This document shows, in pieces, positions 24,602-33,784 of a stretch of 34,038 bases of DNA. The stretch spans positions 1 to 34,038 of the forward strand of contig NZ_FNPI01000031.1 of assembly GCF_900107275.1 (NCBI RefSeq). Direction: 5' to 3'. A program made the translations under genes and the position numbers. The DNA comes from Evansella caseinilytica (GTDB taxonomy: Bacteria; Bacillota; Bacilli; Bacillales; Salisediminibacteriaceae). The notes below the pieces were generated by a model, which was given only the letters and a program-made list of their open reading frames with translations, was not told where the DNA came from and did not search any database. Each line of letters opens with the position of its first letter. The stretch's first letter is position 1.

Positions 24602-25486
24602 ATGGGCATGGCTCGAAGAATGACAACAGAGGATTGGATTGTAAGTTCTGTAAACTATGCACTGTTGGCGGTGATTACGCTGATCACCCTGTATCCTTTT
24701 TATTACTTGATCATCGTCTCCTTTAATTCCGGACAGGATACGTTGCTTGGCGGAATCTATTTCTGGCCGCGGGATTTCACGTTGGAAAATTACCAAGCAT
24801 TTTTTTCCGATTCCAAGTGGGTAAAAGCCTTCGGGATTTCCGTTTTGCGCACCGTTGTCGGCGGAGCCGCAGGGGTTTTCTTTACTTGCCTCGTTGCCTA
24901 CGGCCTGTCGTACAAGGATTTATTGTTTAAAAAACTGTATTTTGTCCTAGTGATCATTGCGATGTATTTTTCCGGAGGCTTGATTCCTTACTATGTTTTA
25001 TTGAGAGAATTGCATTTGATCAATACTTTCTGGGTCTATGTCATTCCTTCGTTGCTGAATATTTTCTTTTTGCTGATAGCCGTCTCTTTTTTTCGCGAAA
25101 TTCCTAAGGAATTACATGAATCGGCAAAAATTGACGGGGCCAATGACTTAAGTATTTTTTTCCGGATAATCATTCCTGTTTCCATGCCGTTAATTGCCAC
25201 GATGGGCTTGTTTATTGGCGTCGGACAATGGAATTCCTGGCTGGATTCAGCCTATTTTGTGCAAAGTGAAAACTTGCGAACGCTCACTTACCGGATGATG
25301 GAAATAATCAATCAAAGCAATATTTCGCAAGAAGCAGCAGCCTTTGGCAGGGGAAGCAGTAGCGTGACGAGCTTCTCCATTCAAGTTACAGCAATGGTGA
25401 TCGCCGTTGCTCCGATCATGTGCGTGTATCCTTTTCTTCAAAAATACTTTGTGAAAGGAATGATGCTTGGATCTGTAAAAGAGTAG
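24602..25486 (+). CDS. ABC transporter permease, LplC/YtcP-type
   Basis: Second permease of the importer, about 294 residues with six hydrophobic segments (first NYALLAVITLITLYPFYYLI). The EAA-type loop reads ELHESAKIDGANDLSIFFRI, and the C-terminus KYFVKGMMLGSVKE is typical of LplC-like proteins. An ATG at 24602 sits almost on the GGGGG site; the next in-frame ATG (24608) has better spacing and may be the true start. The 132-bp gap upstream contains a CGAG/GAGC-rich stretch (about 24510-24547) but no gene. Confidence 0.9.
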   Translation: MGMARRMTTEDWIVSSVNYALLAVITLITLYPFYYLIIVSFNSGQDTLLGGIYFWPRDFTLENYQAFFSDSKWVKAFGISVLRTVVGGAAGVFFTCLVAYGLSYKDLLFKKLYFVLVIIAMYFSGGLIPYYVLLRELHLINTFWVYVIPSLLNIFFLLIAVSFFREIPKELHESAKIDGANDLSIFFRIIIPVSMPLIATMGLFIGVGQWNSWLDSAYFVQSENLRTLTYRMMEIINQSNISQEAAAFGRGSSSVTSFSIQVTAMVIAVAPIMCVYPFLQKYFVKGMMLGSVKE

Positions 25487-25601
25487 CTCAATGCCCGCGC
25501 AGTGTAGAAAAAATTTTTTCAGGCTAGGGCAAAAATTCAGCCGTGTTGTACAGCCACTTCATGTTTTTTGATATATAAAAAATTATTCAGGGGGAAATAA
25601 C

Positions 25602-27170
25602 ATGACGAGGAAAGGAAAATATATGTTAGCCATTGTTTGTTCCGCTCTCTTAGCATTTTTGCTCGCTGCCTGCGCTGATGAGGAAACCGGCAAGGAAGAA
25701 ACAAAGCAGGAATCACCCCAGGTCGACGTGGAAGCAGACGATGAGGTTGTTGAATTAACATTGTTTTTAGACCATTCGTGGTGGCCTGTAAGAGAATGGA
25801 GCGGAGCAGTGCCGGAGGAAATTACGAAAAGGACGGGAGTGAAGTTGAATATTCAGGTAGCCGCAGATGAAAATCAGTTGCCGGTGATGATTGCCTCCGG
25901 AGATTTACCTGACCTTGTGTTTACTTACGATCAGTTTGACAGAATGTCGGATGCCAGAATATCGCTTCCTTGGAACGAACTGATTGAACAGTACACCCCG
26001 ACGTTTGAGATCAGCCCGACCAATATCAGCGTAAATACGCAGGCTGACGGGAACTTTTATTCGATCCGGAATGCCTTTTCATCGGAGGAAGAATGGCGTG
26101 AATTCGACAAGGCATTGCCGGGTGCCGGTACGCCGGGATTGGCTGTCCGGGAGGATATCCTGGAATATCTTGGTAACCCGCCGCTGGAATCCCTTGAAGA
26201 TTTGGAAAATGTGTTAGCCGCGGTGAAGGAAAATTATCCTGACATGATTCCTTTGGTCATGGACATCAACCATATCGGCTCATATCTCCGGAATCAGATG
26301 GGCATTGATGTGGGCGCCGGCGGACCGTGGTATGAACGAAACGGTAATATTCACTATTCGATTACTCATCCAAATTATCTTGAATATTACAAGCTGATGA
26401 ACAGATTTTATCGCAACGGTTATATCACTGCCGAGAATTTTACTTTCAGCGATGACCAGCGCGATGATCAACTCGTTCAGAACGGCGAGGCGTTTGCCCA
26501 TATGTATGTGATGCGGGTGGCGGATGAAAACAACACGGCATTGGAAAATCAGGGAAAGGACTTTACGTTTAAGCTGATAACGAAGATGCTTACGGAAGAA
26601 GCGGTTTTTGTCGACAGCATGATCGGCTGGAGCGGAGTTTTCATTACGACGAACAATTCCAATCCGGAAAAATCAATCCAACTGATGGAATTTTTGTTAA
26701 GTGAAGATGGCCAGCAGCTTGGCTTGTGGGGGATAGAAGGGGAACATTGGACGATGAATGAGGAAGGCTATCCGGATTTTCAATATAATACGAATGACAG
26801 CGAATACACCGATGGAGAAGGCATCTACTGGTGGGGACTGCTTGGCTCCAGTGCGGTCAATGAAGGGCTTGGGAGTTACGTGCCGGGAACTCAAGGGACG
26901 GAAGGCTTGATTGAGGTAAAAAACAACACGTTATACCGTCCGGAGATCGGGCTGATTCGTACGCCGGCGGACAGTGATGAACAAAATATCGAAAACAGAT
27001 TAGATGAGATGATAAAAAATGAGGAGACAAGAATTTACCTTGCGGACAGCGAGGAACAAGCTGTGCAGGCATATGATGACATGCTTGAAACAGCGAAAGG
27101 AATCGGAATGACGAAGCTGGAAGAATGGGCAACCGAGGAGTATCAGCAAGTCGTTCAGAATTTTAAATGA
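25602..27170 (+). CDS. Extracellular solute-binding lipoprotein, LplA-type
   Basis: 522-residue substrate-binding protein of the importer. It starts with a lipoprotein signal: basic MTRKGK, a hydrophobic stretch and the lipobox LLAAC with the lipidated C24, followed by an acidic linker. The mature part shows the family-1 solute-binding pattern (ASGDLPDLVFTYDQFDRM; GLAVREDILEYLGN). The protein would be anchored outside the membrane and deliver an oligosaccharide. The substrate is not evident, and no glycoside hydrolase is nearby. The start follows AGGGGG with 8-nt spacing. A two-component system about 950 bp downstream probably senses the same substrate. Confidence 0.92.
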   Translation: MTRKGKYMLAIVCSALLAFLLAACADEETGKEETKQESPQVDVEADDEVVELTLFLDHSWWPVREWSGAVPEEITKRTGVKLNIQVAADENQLPVMIASGDLPDLVFTYDQFDRMSDARISLPWNELIEQYTPTFEISPTNISVNTQADGNFYSIRNAFSSEEEWREFDKALPGAGTPGLAVREDILEYLGNPPLESLEDLENVLAAVKENYPDMIPLVMDINHIGSYLRNQMGIDVGAGGPWYERNGNIHYSITHPNYLEYYKLMNRFYRNGYITAENFTFSDDQRDDQLVQNGEAFAHMYVMRVADENNTALENQGKDFTFKLITKMLTEEAVFVDSMIGWSGVFITTNNSNPEKSIQLMEFLLSEDGQQLGLWGIEGEHWTMNEEGYPDFQYNTNDSEYTDGEGIYWWGLLGSSAVNEGLGSYVPGTQGTEGLIEVKNNTLYRPEIGLIRTPADSDEQNIENRLDEMIKNEETRIYLADSEEQAVQAYDDMLETAKGIGMTKLEEWATEEYQQVVQNFK

Positions 27171-27304
27171 GTTCGTTTTATGTAGGAAGAATTGCCGTGG
27201 GATGACAGGGGGAGGGCCGAGCAAGCGCACGAACCGTTGGAAGGTCAAAAAAAAGAGATTCATCGATCCTGAAACAGCTTCCGAAAGCGAGCGGCAGCTA
27301 CCCG

Positions 27305-27676
27305 GAAGTGGTGGATTTGGGACAGCAGAAGGTAGGGTCTCCGGAAACTGTCACTATCCTCAAGGGCGGTTTATGAGGACAATACGAAGGAGGAAACGTT
27401 GAAATTTATCCTCAAGGGTAGTTTTACGAGGACAAAACAAAGGAGGAAGCCCTGTAAATTGTCCTTCAATAGCAGCTTATGAGGCGACAATGAAGGCGAG
27501 TATGAGTCCTGGAAGATTCCGAATCGGGACAGAAGCGGACGAAAAACGATCAGAAGTGTCCCGAAGGAGCTGGAATCGGGCCGGAAGGGAGGGGAAACCG
27601 AGTTGAAGTGTCCCGAAAGCACCCGATTCGGGCCGGAAGCGAGAGGAAACTGAGTCAAATTGTCCCGAAATTTGGT
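27305..27676. repeat. Degenerate 52-bp tandem repeat array
   Basis: Two sets of three units with the same 52-53-bp period. TCCTcaagg...GAGGACA units start at 27357, 27409 and 27462. GAATCGGG...TGTCCCGAA units start at 27521, 27573 and 27625. A related GGGACAG...CTGTC unit precedes them (about 27305). Each unit contains a small inverted repeat (TCCTC/GAGGA or CGGGAC/GTCCCG), so each could fold as a hairpin. Frames on the minus strand follow this repeat and are not genes. Confidence 0.75.
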
Positions 27677-28122
27677 ATGCAAAAGCGGACGATCCCAATC
27701 GGAAGCGTCCATGAACTCTCCTGGTTTTCAGTTCATCAGCATGCCTGGGCACTGGTGGACAACCCTTAAGTTCCCGAATTAAAAGACCGAAGCTCAGCTC
27801 CCTCGTGATAATCCTGAAAAAAACCGGCCAGAGACTCGAGAAAAAACAATCGAATACGAAACAAATCAAGGGGATAAGCACGGTCACTATCTCCTTGATT
27901 TATTTCGTTTCAGGAAAAACTGTTTGCGAATCCAATAAAGCCAGCCATACAAAGATTGTGCCGAACAGATATAATTAAATAAAAAGCAAGCCTGAAGTCT
28001 GAATCGCCAGCTTTTGTATAAACCGAAACCACCACTCCGCCCGATGCAACAAGGTAGTACGGTTCTGAGAGAGTGAACAAAACCGCATCATCAATTCACA
28101 TTCAGTGAAGGGGGGGCTTGCC
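27677..28122. other. Non-coding stretch before the sensor kinase, with a structured segment
   Basis: No supported gene. The segment 27986-28078 resembles the right end of an IS605/IS607-type TnpB element: a remnant KPEV, stop, IASF-like frame, then a strongly patterned tail with AACCG (28021-28025) pairing CGGTT (28060-28064). No tnpB or left end is present. The recognition is from memory and uncertain. Confidence 0.3.
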
Positions 28123-29955
28123 GTGGTCAACAAGCTTACCATCAAACCATTTTTAACCCGCCTTTTTGAGAAAAGCATTGTGAAAAAAATGGTCATTGGC
28201 TATTTTATCATTATCGTAATTCCGATTTTGACCAGCGGCTATTTCCTGTACAAGCAGCTTTCGGAGGATATGTTTAAAGAGCTGGCTGGCGATCGGCAGG
28301 AAATACTTCAGCAAAATTTCAATCATTTAGAGCGTGAAATGATTAAAATCGAAGCGCTGTATCAATCCCTTCAGTTTCATTCCAATATCACAGATTACCT
28401 GCAAGGCTTTTACAAAAATGACAGCGACAGCGTATATCACTATATTAAAAACATCAAGCCGCTGTTATCGCTGATTCATCTGGAAAGTCCGTATGTGGAA
28501 AGCTTAAGGATATACAGTGCTGACCCGGATATTCACTTCATCTACCCTTTTATTAACCCCATGGAGATGTTGGACATCAGCGCTGAAGCGGTTGACGCCA
28601 TTCCTCCGGGAAAAGGCAGCTGGAAAATCGCCGGGGCAGATAAAGAGAATCTTCCCGTGCTGAAGTATTATCAACACTTATATAATTCCATGTATACAAA
28701 CTCCATCGGTGTCATGGAAGTAGAGGTAAAGGACAGCTTGTTGGATTATGTGATAACGATTGCGGGGAAAAATAATTTCTTCGCCATCAGGCACGGAAAA
28801 AACATTATTTTTCACCATGATGAAAGCGGTGAAAGCAACAACAAAATCAACATGACTGCCGAAAATGTGGATTACCGGGAATCGGGCTCCGATTACTTGG
28901 GGGAATCGAATACAATTGTAAACTATTTGTATTTTGACCGCCTCGACTTACAGTTTCTCAGTGTTGAAGGGACAGAATCGATTTTCAGCAATTTTAAAGA
29001 TAAACGGAACTTTCTTATCGGTACGATTATCCTGCTATTATTACTATTAAGTGCGGTATATTCTGTTTTTGCATATTCCTTTACCAGGCGCGTTTTAAAG
29101 CTGGCCAAGTACATGCGAACCGTGGACGGCAACAATTTAAAACAATATCCCGGCGTCATTCAACAAGACGAAATCGGCTATCTGACAGCATCTTACAATG
29201 TCATGATCAGAAGAATTGATGAGCTGTTAACGAAGATACAGCAGGAAGAACGGCTGCGTAAAGAAGCACAGTATCTGGCGCTGCAATCCCAAATCAATCC
29301 CCATTTTATTTATAATACGCTGGAAACGATCAGAATGCTGGCGGAAGTGAACGGCTGCGGCAAAGTATCGGAAATCTCCTACTATTTCGGAAAAATTATG
29401 CGCTACAGTTTATCCTCCGGGGGCAGCAAAGCAAGCTTACGTGAAGAAGTAGAGCAAGTGAGAGATTTTTTGAAAATTCATGAGATCAGAATCGGACAGC
29501 GGTTTTCATTTGCGATAAAAACGAAAGCAAACATACATGACTTTCCCTGCCCGCGCTTTCTGTTGCAGCCGATTGTAGAAAACAGCATTATTCACGGTGT
29601 AGCAAAACGAAGAATCCCAGGGAAAGTAACGATGGTCATTCGCGAAACGAAAACGCAGATGCAGGTGATTGTCAAAGATAACGGGATCGGAATTCCGGAA
29701 AACAGGCTGCAGCAAATAAAAACGATGTTTCTCTGCTCGGAAAAACCCGCAGAGCTGAACAATTCGATTGCCCTGTATAATATCAACGAAAGATTAAAAT
29801 TTTTTTACGGCAGGGAAGCGGATATTGCTTTGTACAGCAAATATAATTATGGCACGGTTTGCATTCTCAGGCTGAAAAAACCTGAAGAGCACGGTTCAGG
29901 CAGGGGAAAGGAATGTGCGAAGGAGGTAGACGATAATGAAAATTCTCGTAGTTGA
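28123..29955 (+). CDS. Sensor histidine kinase, YesM-like
   Basis: Membrane sensor of about 610 residues. Helix 1 (about 24-44, MVIGYFIIIVIPILTSGYFL), an extracellular sensor domain of about 250 residues, helix 2 (about 297-318, LIGTIILLLLLLSAVYSVFA), HAMP, then the His_kinase domain with the phosphorylated H394 in QSQINPHFIYNTLE and an ATPase domain with VENSIIHG (N487) and KDNGIGIPENR. The GTG at 28123 fits the AAGGGGGGG site; an upstream in-frame GTG (28105) overlaps that site. Its stop lies 20 bp inside the response regulator gene, so the pair is coupled. By family and position it should regulate the LplABC-like importer. Confidence 0.92.
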   Translation: MVNKLTIKPFLTRLFEKSIVKKMVIGYFIIIVIPILTSGYFLYKQLSEDMFKELAGDRQEILQQNFNHLEREMIKIEALYQSLQFHSNITDYLQGFYKNDSDSVYHYIKNIKPLLSLIHLESPYVESLRIYSADPDIHFIYPFINPMEMLDISAEAVDAIPPGKGSWKIAGADKENLPVLKYYQHLYNSMYTNSIGVMEVEVKDSLLDYVITIAGKNNFFAIRHGKNIIFHHDESGESNNKINMTAENVDYRESGSDYLGESNTIVNYLYFDRLDLQFLSVEGTESIFSNFKDKRNFLIGTIILLLLLLSAVYSVFAYSFTRRVLKLAKYMRTVDGNNLKQYPGVIQQDEIGYLTASYNVMIRRIDELLTKIQQEERLRKEAQYLALQSQINPHFIYNTLETIRMLAEVNGCGKVSEISYYFGKIMRYSLSSGGSKASLREEVEQVRDFLKIHEIRIGQRFSFAIKTKANIHDFPCPRFLLQPIVENSIIHGVAKRRIPGKVTMVIRETKTQMQVIVKDNGIGIPENRLQQIKTMFLCSEKPAELNNSIALYNINERLKFFYGREADIALYSKYNYGTVCILRLKKPEEHGSGRGKECAKEVDDNENSRS

Positions 29956-30697
29956 TGATGAACCGGCCATTTTAGAAGGACTGTTGAATATTATTGATCG
30001 GGAAAAAGCGCTGTCTACATATACTGCAGGGGCTTTGGACGGCTTTGAGGCATTGGAAAAAGCACGGAATTTCCAACCGGATCTAGTTATTACCGACATT
30101 AATATGCCGGAGATGTCAGGCTTTGACTTGATGAAAAAGCTTTCATTGGCAGGGATTTGTAAGCGCTTTATTATCGTGTCGGGATACGACGATTTTGAAT
30201 ACGCAAGGAAAGCGCTGAGATATCATGCGATCGACTATATTTTAAAGCCGATTAACAAACTGGAAGTGCTGGGAGCGGTGGAACGAGTTTGCGGGCAGTT
30301 GGCGGATAATGGAGCAGCGGAATTAACCATGGAAACATATCTGGGAGACGAGCGGCAGGAAAAAGAATACTCCGAGCGAATGAAAGATATCATTCTATAT
30401 ATTGAAGAATACTATCAGAACAATCTTTCGCTGGAGGATGTAGCGGAATGTGTGAATTTGCATCCGAATTATATCAGCACGCTGATCAAGAAAGAAACCG
30501 GTTCTACTTTTTTGCAGTATGTTCATACATATAGAATAAAAAAAGCAAAGGAACTGATAAGAAAATACAGAGATTTATCCATTCACGATGTTGCCTTGCA
30601 AGTAGGCTATGAAAACCCGGACTATTTTTTTAAAGTGTTCAGGAAGTACGCAGGTCAGACGCCAAGCGCCTATCGAAAAATGCTTGCCGATCATTAA
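29936..30697 (+). CDS. Response regulator, YesN-like (receiver + AraC-type HTH)
   Basis: 253 residues. Receiver domain with D7-D8, phosphorylated D54 (VITDINMPEMSGF) and the YILKP lysine. A C-terminal AraC/XylS double helix-turn-helix (about 150-250) includes LSLEDVAECVNLHPNYISTL and the signature VALQVGYENPDYFFKVFRKYAGQTPSAYR. It is much shorter than usual YesN proteins because the linker is only about 30 residues. The ATG follows AAGGAGGT at 8 nt and overlaps the kinase gene by 20 bp. Likely activates the importer genes when phosphorylated. Confidence 0.93.
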   Translation: MKILVVDDEPAILEGLLNIIDREKALSTYTAGALDGFEALEKARNFQPDLVITDINMPEMSGFDLMKKLSLAGICKRFIIVSGYDDFEYARKALRYHAIDYILKPINKLEVLGAVERVCGQLADNGAAELTMETYLGDERQEKEYSERMKDIILYIEEYYQNNLSLEDVAECVNLHPNYISTLIKKETGSTFLQYVHTYRIKKAKELIRKYRDLSIHDVALQVGYENPDYFFKVFRKYAGQTPSAYRKMLADH

Positions 30698-30800
30698 TGG
30701 TACTCACAGCGGGATGGAAAAATGTGCGCAAGTTGTTCAACAATGTTTTTTTAAACAAAGAGTACGCCTAAAAAACAATGATTCCGCTCGATGAACATGC

Positions 30801-30836
30801 ATCGTGTTTGTTGAAAATGATAAACACGATTTTTTA
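30801..30836 (+). terminator. Intrinsic terminator of the kinase-regulator operon
   Basis: Stem ATCGTGTTT / AAACACGAT (30801-30809 and 30822-30830) followed by TTTTT. It lies between the regulator and the thiolase gene, just after the partial inverted copy of the CATCGAGCGGAA repeat. Confidence 0.85.
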
Positions 30837-30873
30837 AACAAACATTTGTATAAAATATAAGGAGGCTTTCATA

Positions 30874-32031
30874 ATGCGAGAAACGGTGATGATTACTGGG
30901 GTACGGACACCAGTCGGTAGAAGAAACGGCAAGCTGAGCGCGGTCAGACCGGACGAGCTGTTAGCGAAAACGCTTGCGGGATTAGTGGAAAAAGCCGGGG
31001 TTGACTCTGGGCAAGTGGAGGATGTGATCGCCGGCTGTGTCGGACAAGTGGGGGAGCAGGCGGGAGACATCGCCCGTACTGCGGCACTGATGGCGGGGTT
31101 CCCGATTCATGTGCCGGGAGCGACAATTGACCGTCAATGCGGTTCAAGTCAGCAGGCGGTTCACTTTGCGTCCCAAGCGATTGCCTGCGGGGATATGGAT
31201 GTCGTTATCGCCGCCGGTGTGGAAAGCATGTCCCGGGTACCGATGTTTTCCAACATGCAAGGGACGGAATACAGTCCGCTGCTCACGGAAAAATATGAGA
31301 TGCTTCATCAAGGCTTGTCGGCGGAACGAATTGCGAGAAAATGGGGGTTAACGCGGGAGGAGCTTGATTCGTTTGCGCTGCATAGCCATCAGCGGGCGGT
31401 CAGAGCCCAAAATCAAGGGCTGTTTGACGAGGAGATCTTACCTGTGGAGGTCATTGGCAGCGACGGCTGGAAGCAGCTTGTCAGAATGGACGAGGGCCCT
31501 CGTGCGTCAACGACGTTGGAAAAGCTGAGTGAGCTTCAGCCGGTGTTTGAGAAGGATGGAGTCATTACCGCAGGAAACGCTTCGCAAATAAGCGACGGAG
31601 CGGCAGCGGTGCTATTGATGAGCAGGCAGAAGGCGGTTGAACTTGGTCTGAAGGTGAAGTTCCGTGTCGTTGCCCGCAGCGTTGTCGGTTCAGATCCGAC
31701 GCTCATGCTGACAGGGCCGATCCCCGCCACCGAAAAGGTGCTGGAAAAGGCAGGAATGACAATCAATGACATTGATTTGTATGAAGTAAACGAGGCCTTT
31801 GCCCCTGTACCGCTAGTATGGCAGCGGGAAATCGGCGCCGATCCTGGGAAATTAAATGTCAACGGCGGGGCAATCGCCTTAGGTCATCCCCTTGGAGCAA
31901 GCGGTGCACGCGTGATGATCACGCTGATGAACGCTCTCAGCCAGACAGGCGGCCGCTTTGGATTACAGACCATTTGTGAAGGCTTCGGAATGGCAAACGC
32001 AACAATTATTGAACGAATTGCCGACAAGTAG
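30874..32031 (+). CDS. Thiolase (acetyl-CoA acyltransferase family)
   Basis: 385-residue thiolase, condensing acyl-CoA with acetyl-CoA or cleaving 3-ketoacyl-CoA. The acyl-carrying cysteine is C89 (IDRQCGSSQQAVH). Other active-site elements are NEAFA (about 306-310), H338 in GGAIALGHPLGASGAR, and C368 in QTICEGFGMANATIIERI. The last motif departs from the usual CxGGGMG; similar CExxGxANATIIE endings occur in FadA5-like degradative thiolases, so a beta-oxidation or ketoacid role is as likely as acetoacetyl-CoA synthesis. The ATG follows AAGGAGG at 8 nt. Monocistronic between two terminators or gaps; no other fatty-acid genes nearby. Confidence 0.92.
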   Translation: MRETVMITGVRTPVGRRNGKLSAVRPDELLAKTLAGLVEKAGVDSGQVEDVIAGCVGQVGEQAGDIARTAALMAGFPIHVPGATIDRQCGSSQQAVHFASQAIACGDMDVVIAAGVESMSRVPMFSNMQGTEYSPLLTEKYEMLHQGLSAERIARKWGLTREELDSFALHSHQRAVRAQNQGLFDEEILPVEVIGSDGWKQLVRMDEGPRASTTLEKLSELQPVFEKDGVITAGNASQISDGAAAVLLMSRQKAVELGLKVKFRVVARSVVGSDPTLMLTGPIPATEKVLEKAGMTINDIDLYEVNEAFAPVPLVWQREIGADPGKLNVNGGAIALGHPLGASGARVMITLMNALSQTGGRFGLQTICEGFGMANATIIERIADK

Positions 32032-32747
32032 AAAAACCACAATATGTGAACCGTAATCAAAAGTACCAGACTCAAAACGGGAGAATGAGGGAGTCTGAGT
32101 TCGGTTAAACTGAACTGTAATCAATAGAATTGTAATAAAATTGGCAGGACGCAAATCATTTAGCATAATTGAGAAAAAGTGAATTCAAATTTGCCTAATG
32201 GAACTTCTTCGCAGTCCCCCTCCGGTGGCTATGCGCGTTGTGTACACGCCACTGTTTGCGTTGCGCATCTCAACCTTCTGGTGCCGCTCTTCTATTAAAG
32301 ATTGTTGCACTTTGTTTTGGCCCGTAACCAAGCTTGCTTTGCGCTTCAGGCAATGCGCGAAGTCTTTGAAAATAAGCGGAGCCGTTCAGACAAAGGAATT
32401 TATTTTTTCAAACAAAAACTGTCCAAAGCTACAAAGTATATGAAAATTGTCTTTTGACTCCCATTTATACTAAAGAGTATACAAAGGAATAAAAGAACGA
32501 GGATAAGAGAGAAAATGCCTAGTATCCTTGTAAAAATAGGGTTTTATGGGTATTTTGCGAAATTTTCAAGTCTGGGTTTATTTGCTAATATAATATTGGA
32601 TGTAAATGTTTAACATCTACATGTTTAGAAACAAGGATTCTAACAGAAAAATGTATCTGCGGATTGGGAGGTGATGTTTTTATTTTAGAAGCTATTGTTT
32701 TTTGGATTCACTCTCCACAATTAATAGGCAGCTGAGGTGGGTGGTGA
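32032..32747. other. Gene-free stretch downstream of the thiolase gene
   Basis: No supported gene. It holds an inverted repeat CAGACTC / GAGTCTG (32067-32073 and 32091-32097), flanked by near-identical words TGAACCGTAATCAA and TGAACTGTAATCAA. Further on, a GC-richer patch (about 32210-32390) contrasts with its AT-rich surroundings but shows no clear frame. A short frame MYLRIGR follows at about 32651. Confidence 0.5.
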
Positions 32748-32975
32748 ATGAAACTAAAAGTTTAAATTCGAGTAAAATTTTGTTTAAAAGGTGATGATTT
32801 TGCTCGTAATAACATCTACGAGAAAACCATAAAGAATACATTTATATTAACTCCTTATCACTTCTTCAATTTGAATGGCGCTGAGAAGTATCCAGTTGCT
32901 GCTGCACGCAATAACACGATGAAACAGATTGAAGCTCCTCTGTGTGGAACGACTTATTGGTTCGGGTCTGGGTAA
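32748..32975 (+). pseudogene. Small reading frame broken by an early stop, unknown function
   Basis: ATG at 32748 stands behind GAGGTGGG. After MKLKV comes an in-frame TAA, then the same frame stays open for 69 codons: IRVKFCLKGDDFARNNIYEK at first, ending APLCGTTYWFGSG. A TTG at 32871 could restart a 34-residue peptide with that end, but has no ribosome binding site. It lies 130 bp before a ComA-like regulator. The tryptophan near the C-terminus recalls ComX-type pheromone precursors, but the N-terminal part does not look like ComX. Function not assigned. Confidence 0.3.
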
Positions 32976-33102
32976 TAAGTATAATCAGTGCCTTTTTGAA
33001 TAAACCCTGCTACATCAAAAAAGTAATTAGCTCAATATGCCCTCGGAAAAGTACGGGACGGCATCTACCAGGGAATTTTTTTAGAAGGTGGAGTGAGGTA
33101 TC

Positions 33103-33759
33103 TTGGTTAATATTCTAGTCGTAGATGATCATGTTTTGGCTGGTGAAGGTATTAAGACAATTCTGGAGAAAGAAGCAGATCTAAATGTGGAATTCATTCA
33201 TGCAACTTATCAACAAAACGATTTCGTGCTTAACAAGAAATATGATACGTATATATTGGATCTGCATTCTCTCCAGAATGGGATCGAAATGACGAAGAAA
33301 ATTATCATCCACCATCCAGAGGCGAGAATTCTTATTTTTGCAGGAGATGAGATAACCACCGCTTTTCTTTTTTTCGTTGACATAGGTGTAGCAGGCTTTA
33401 TTAATAGGACATGCTCAACAGATCAGTTTGTCAGAACGATAAGATCTGCTATTGATGACCAAGCTGTTGTTCCACTGAAATTATTTGAGCTTATTCGTGG
33501 AACAAATCACCTCTCTGTTTTACCAGACAATCTTAACTATGGGGTTAGTTTATCTTTAAATGAGCAGGAGGTCCTGAGTGCCTTAAAAGACGGGCTCTGT
33601 AATCAAGATATAGCAGACAAGCTTCATTTAAGCAAACGCACAGTTGAAAAGTATCTAACGAATATATATAGAAAATTAGAGGTGAAAAATAGAACGGAAG
33701 CACTTGCAAAGGCCATCGAATTACATTTGATATCAAATAACAATAGCATGATTCAATAA
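33103..33759 (+). CDS. Response regulator with LuxR-type HTH (ComA-like)
   Basis: 218 residues: receiver domain (D8-D9; phospho-acceptor D53 in YILDLHS), then a LuxR/NarL helix-turn-helix (about 150-207: LSLNEQEVLSALKDGLCNQD and LHLSKRTVEKYLTNIYRKLEV). Overall length and motifs such as DHxxxGxGIKTILE and LHLSKR resemble B. subtilis ComA. Two conserved switch residues appear changed: the Thr after beta-4 (ILIFAGDE) and the Lys of beta-5 (GFINRT), so classical phospho-activation is uncertain. TTG start after GGAGTGAGG. No sensor kinase is adjacent within the window. Confidence 0.88.
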   Translation: MVNILVVDDHVLAGEGIKTILEKEADLNVEFIHATYQQNDFVLNKKYDTYILDLHSLQNGIEMTKKIIIHHPEARILIFAGDEITTAFLFFVDIGVAGFINRTCSTDQFVRTIRSAIDDQAVVPLKLFELIRGTNHLSVLPDNLNYGVSLSLNEQEVLSALKDGLCNQDIADKLHLSKRTVEKYLTNIYRKLEVKNRTEALAKAIELHLISNNNSMIQ

Positions 33760-33784
33760 GCCGTCTGTTAAGATGGCTTTTTTA
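33759..33784 (+). terminator. Intrinsic terminator of the ComA-like gene
   Basis: Stem AGCCGTCT / AGATGGCT (one G-U pair), loop GTTA, followed by six T residues, starting at the stop codon. Nothing recognisable follows up to the end of the window (254 bp). Confidence 0.85.

Noticed and set aside
27371-27887. Minus-strand frames of 113 and 136 codons
   Set aside because: Their sequence follows the 52-bp repeat period; no start signals.
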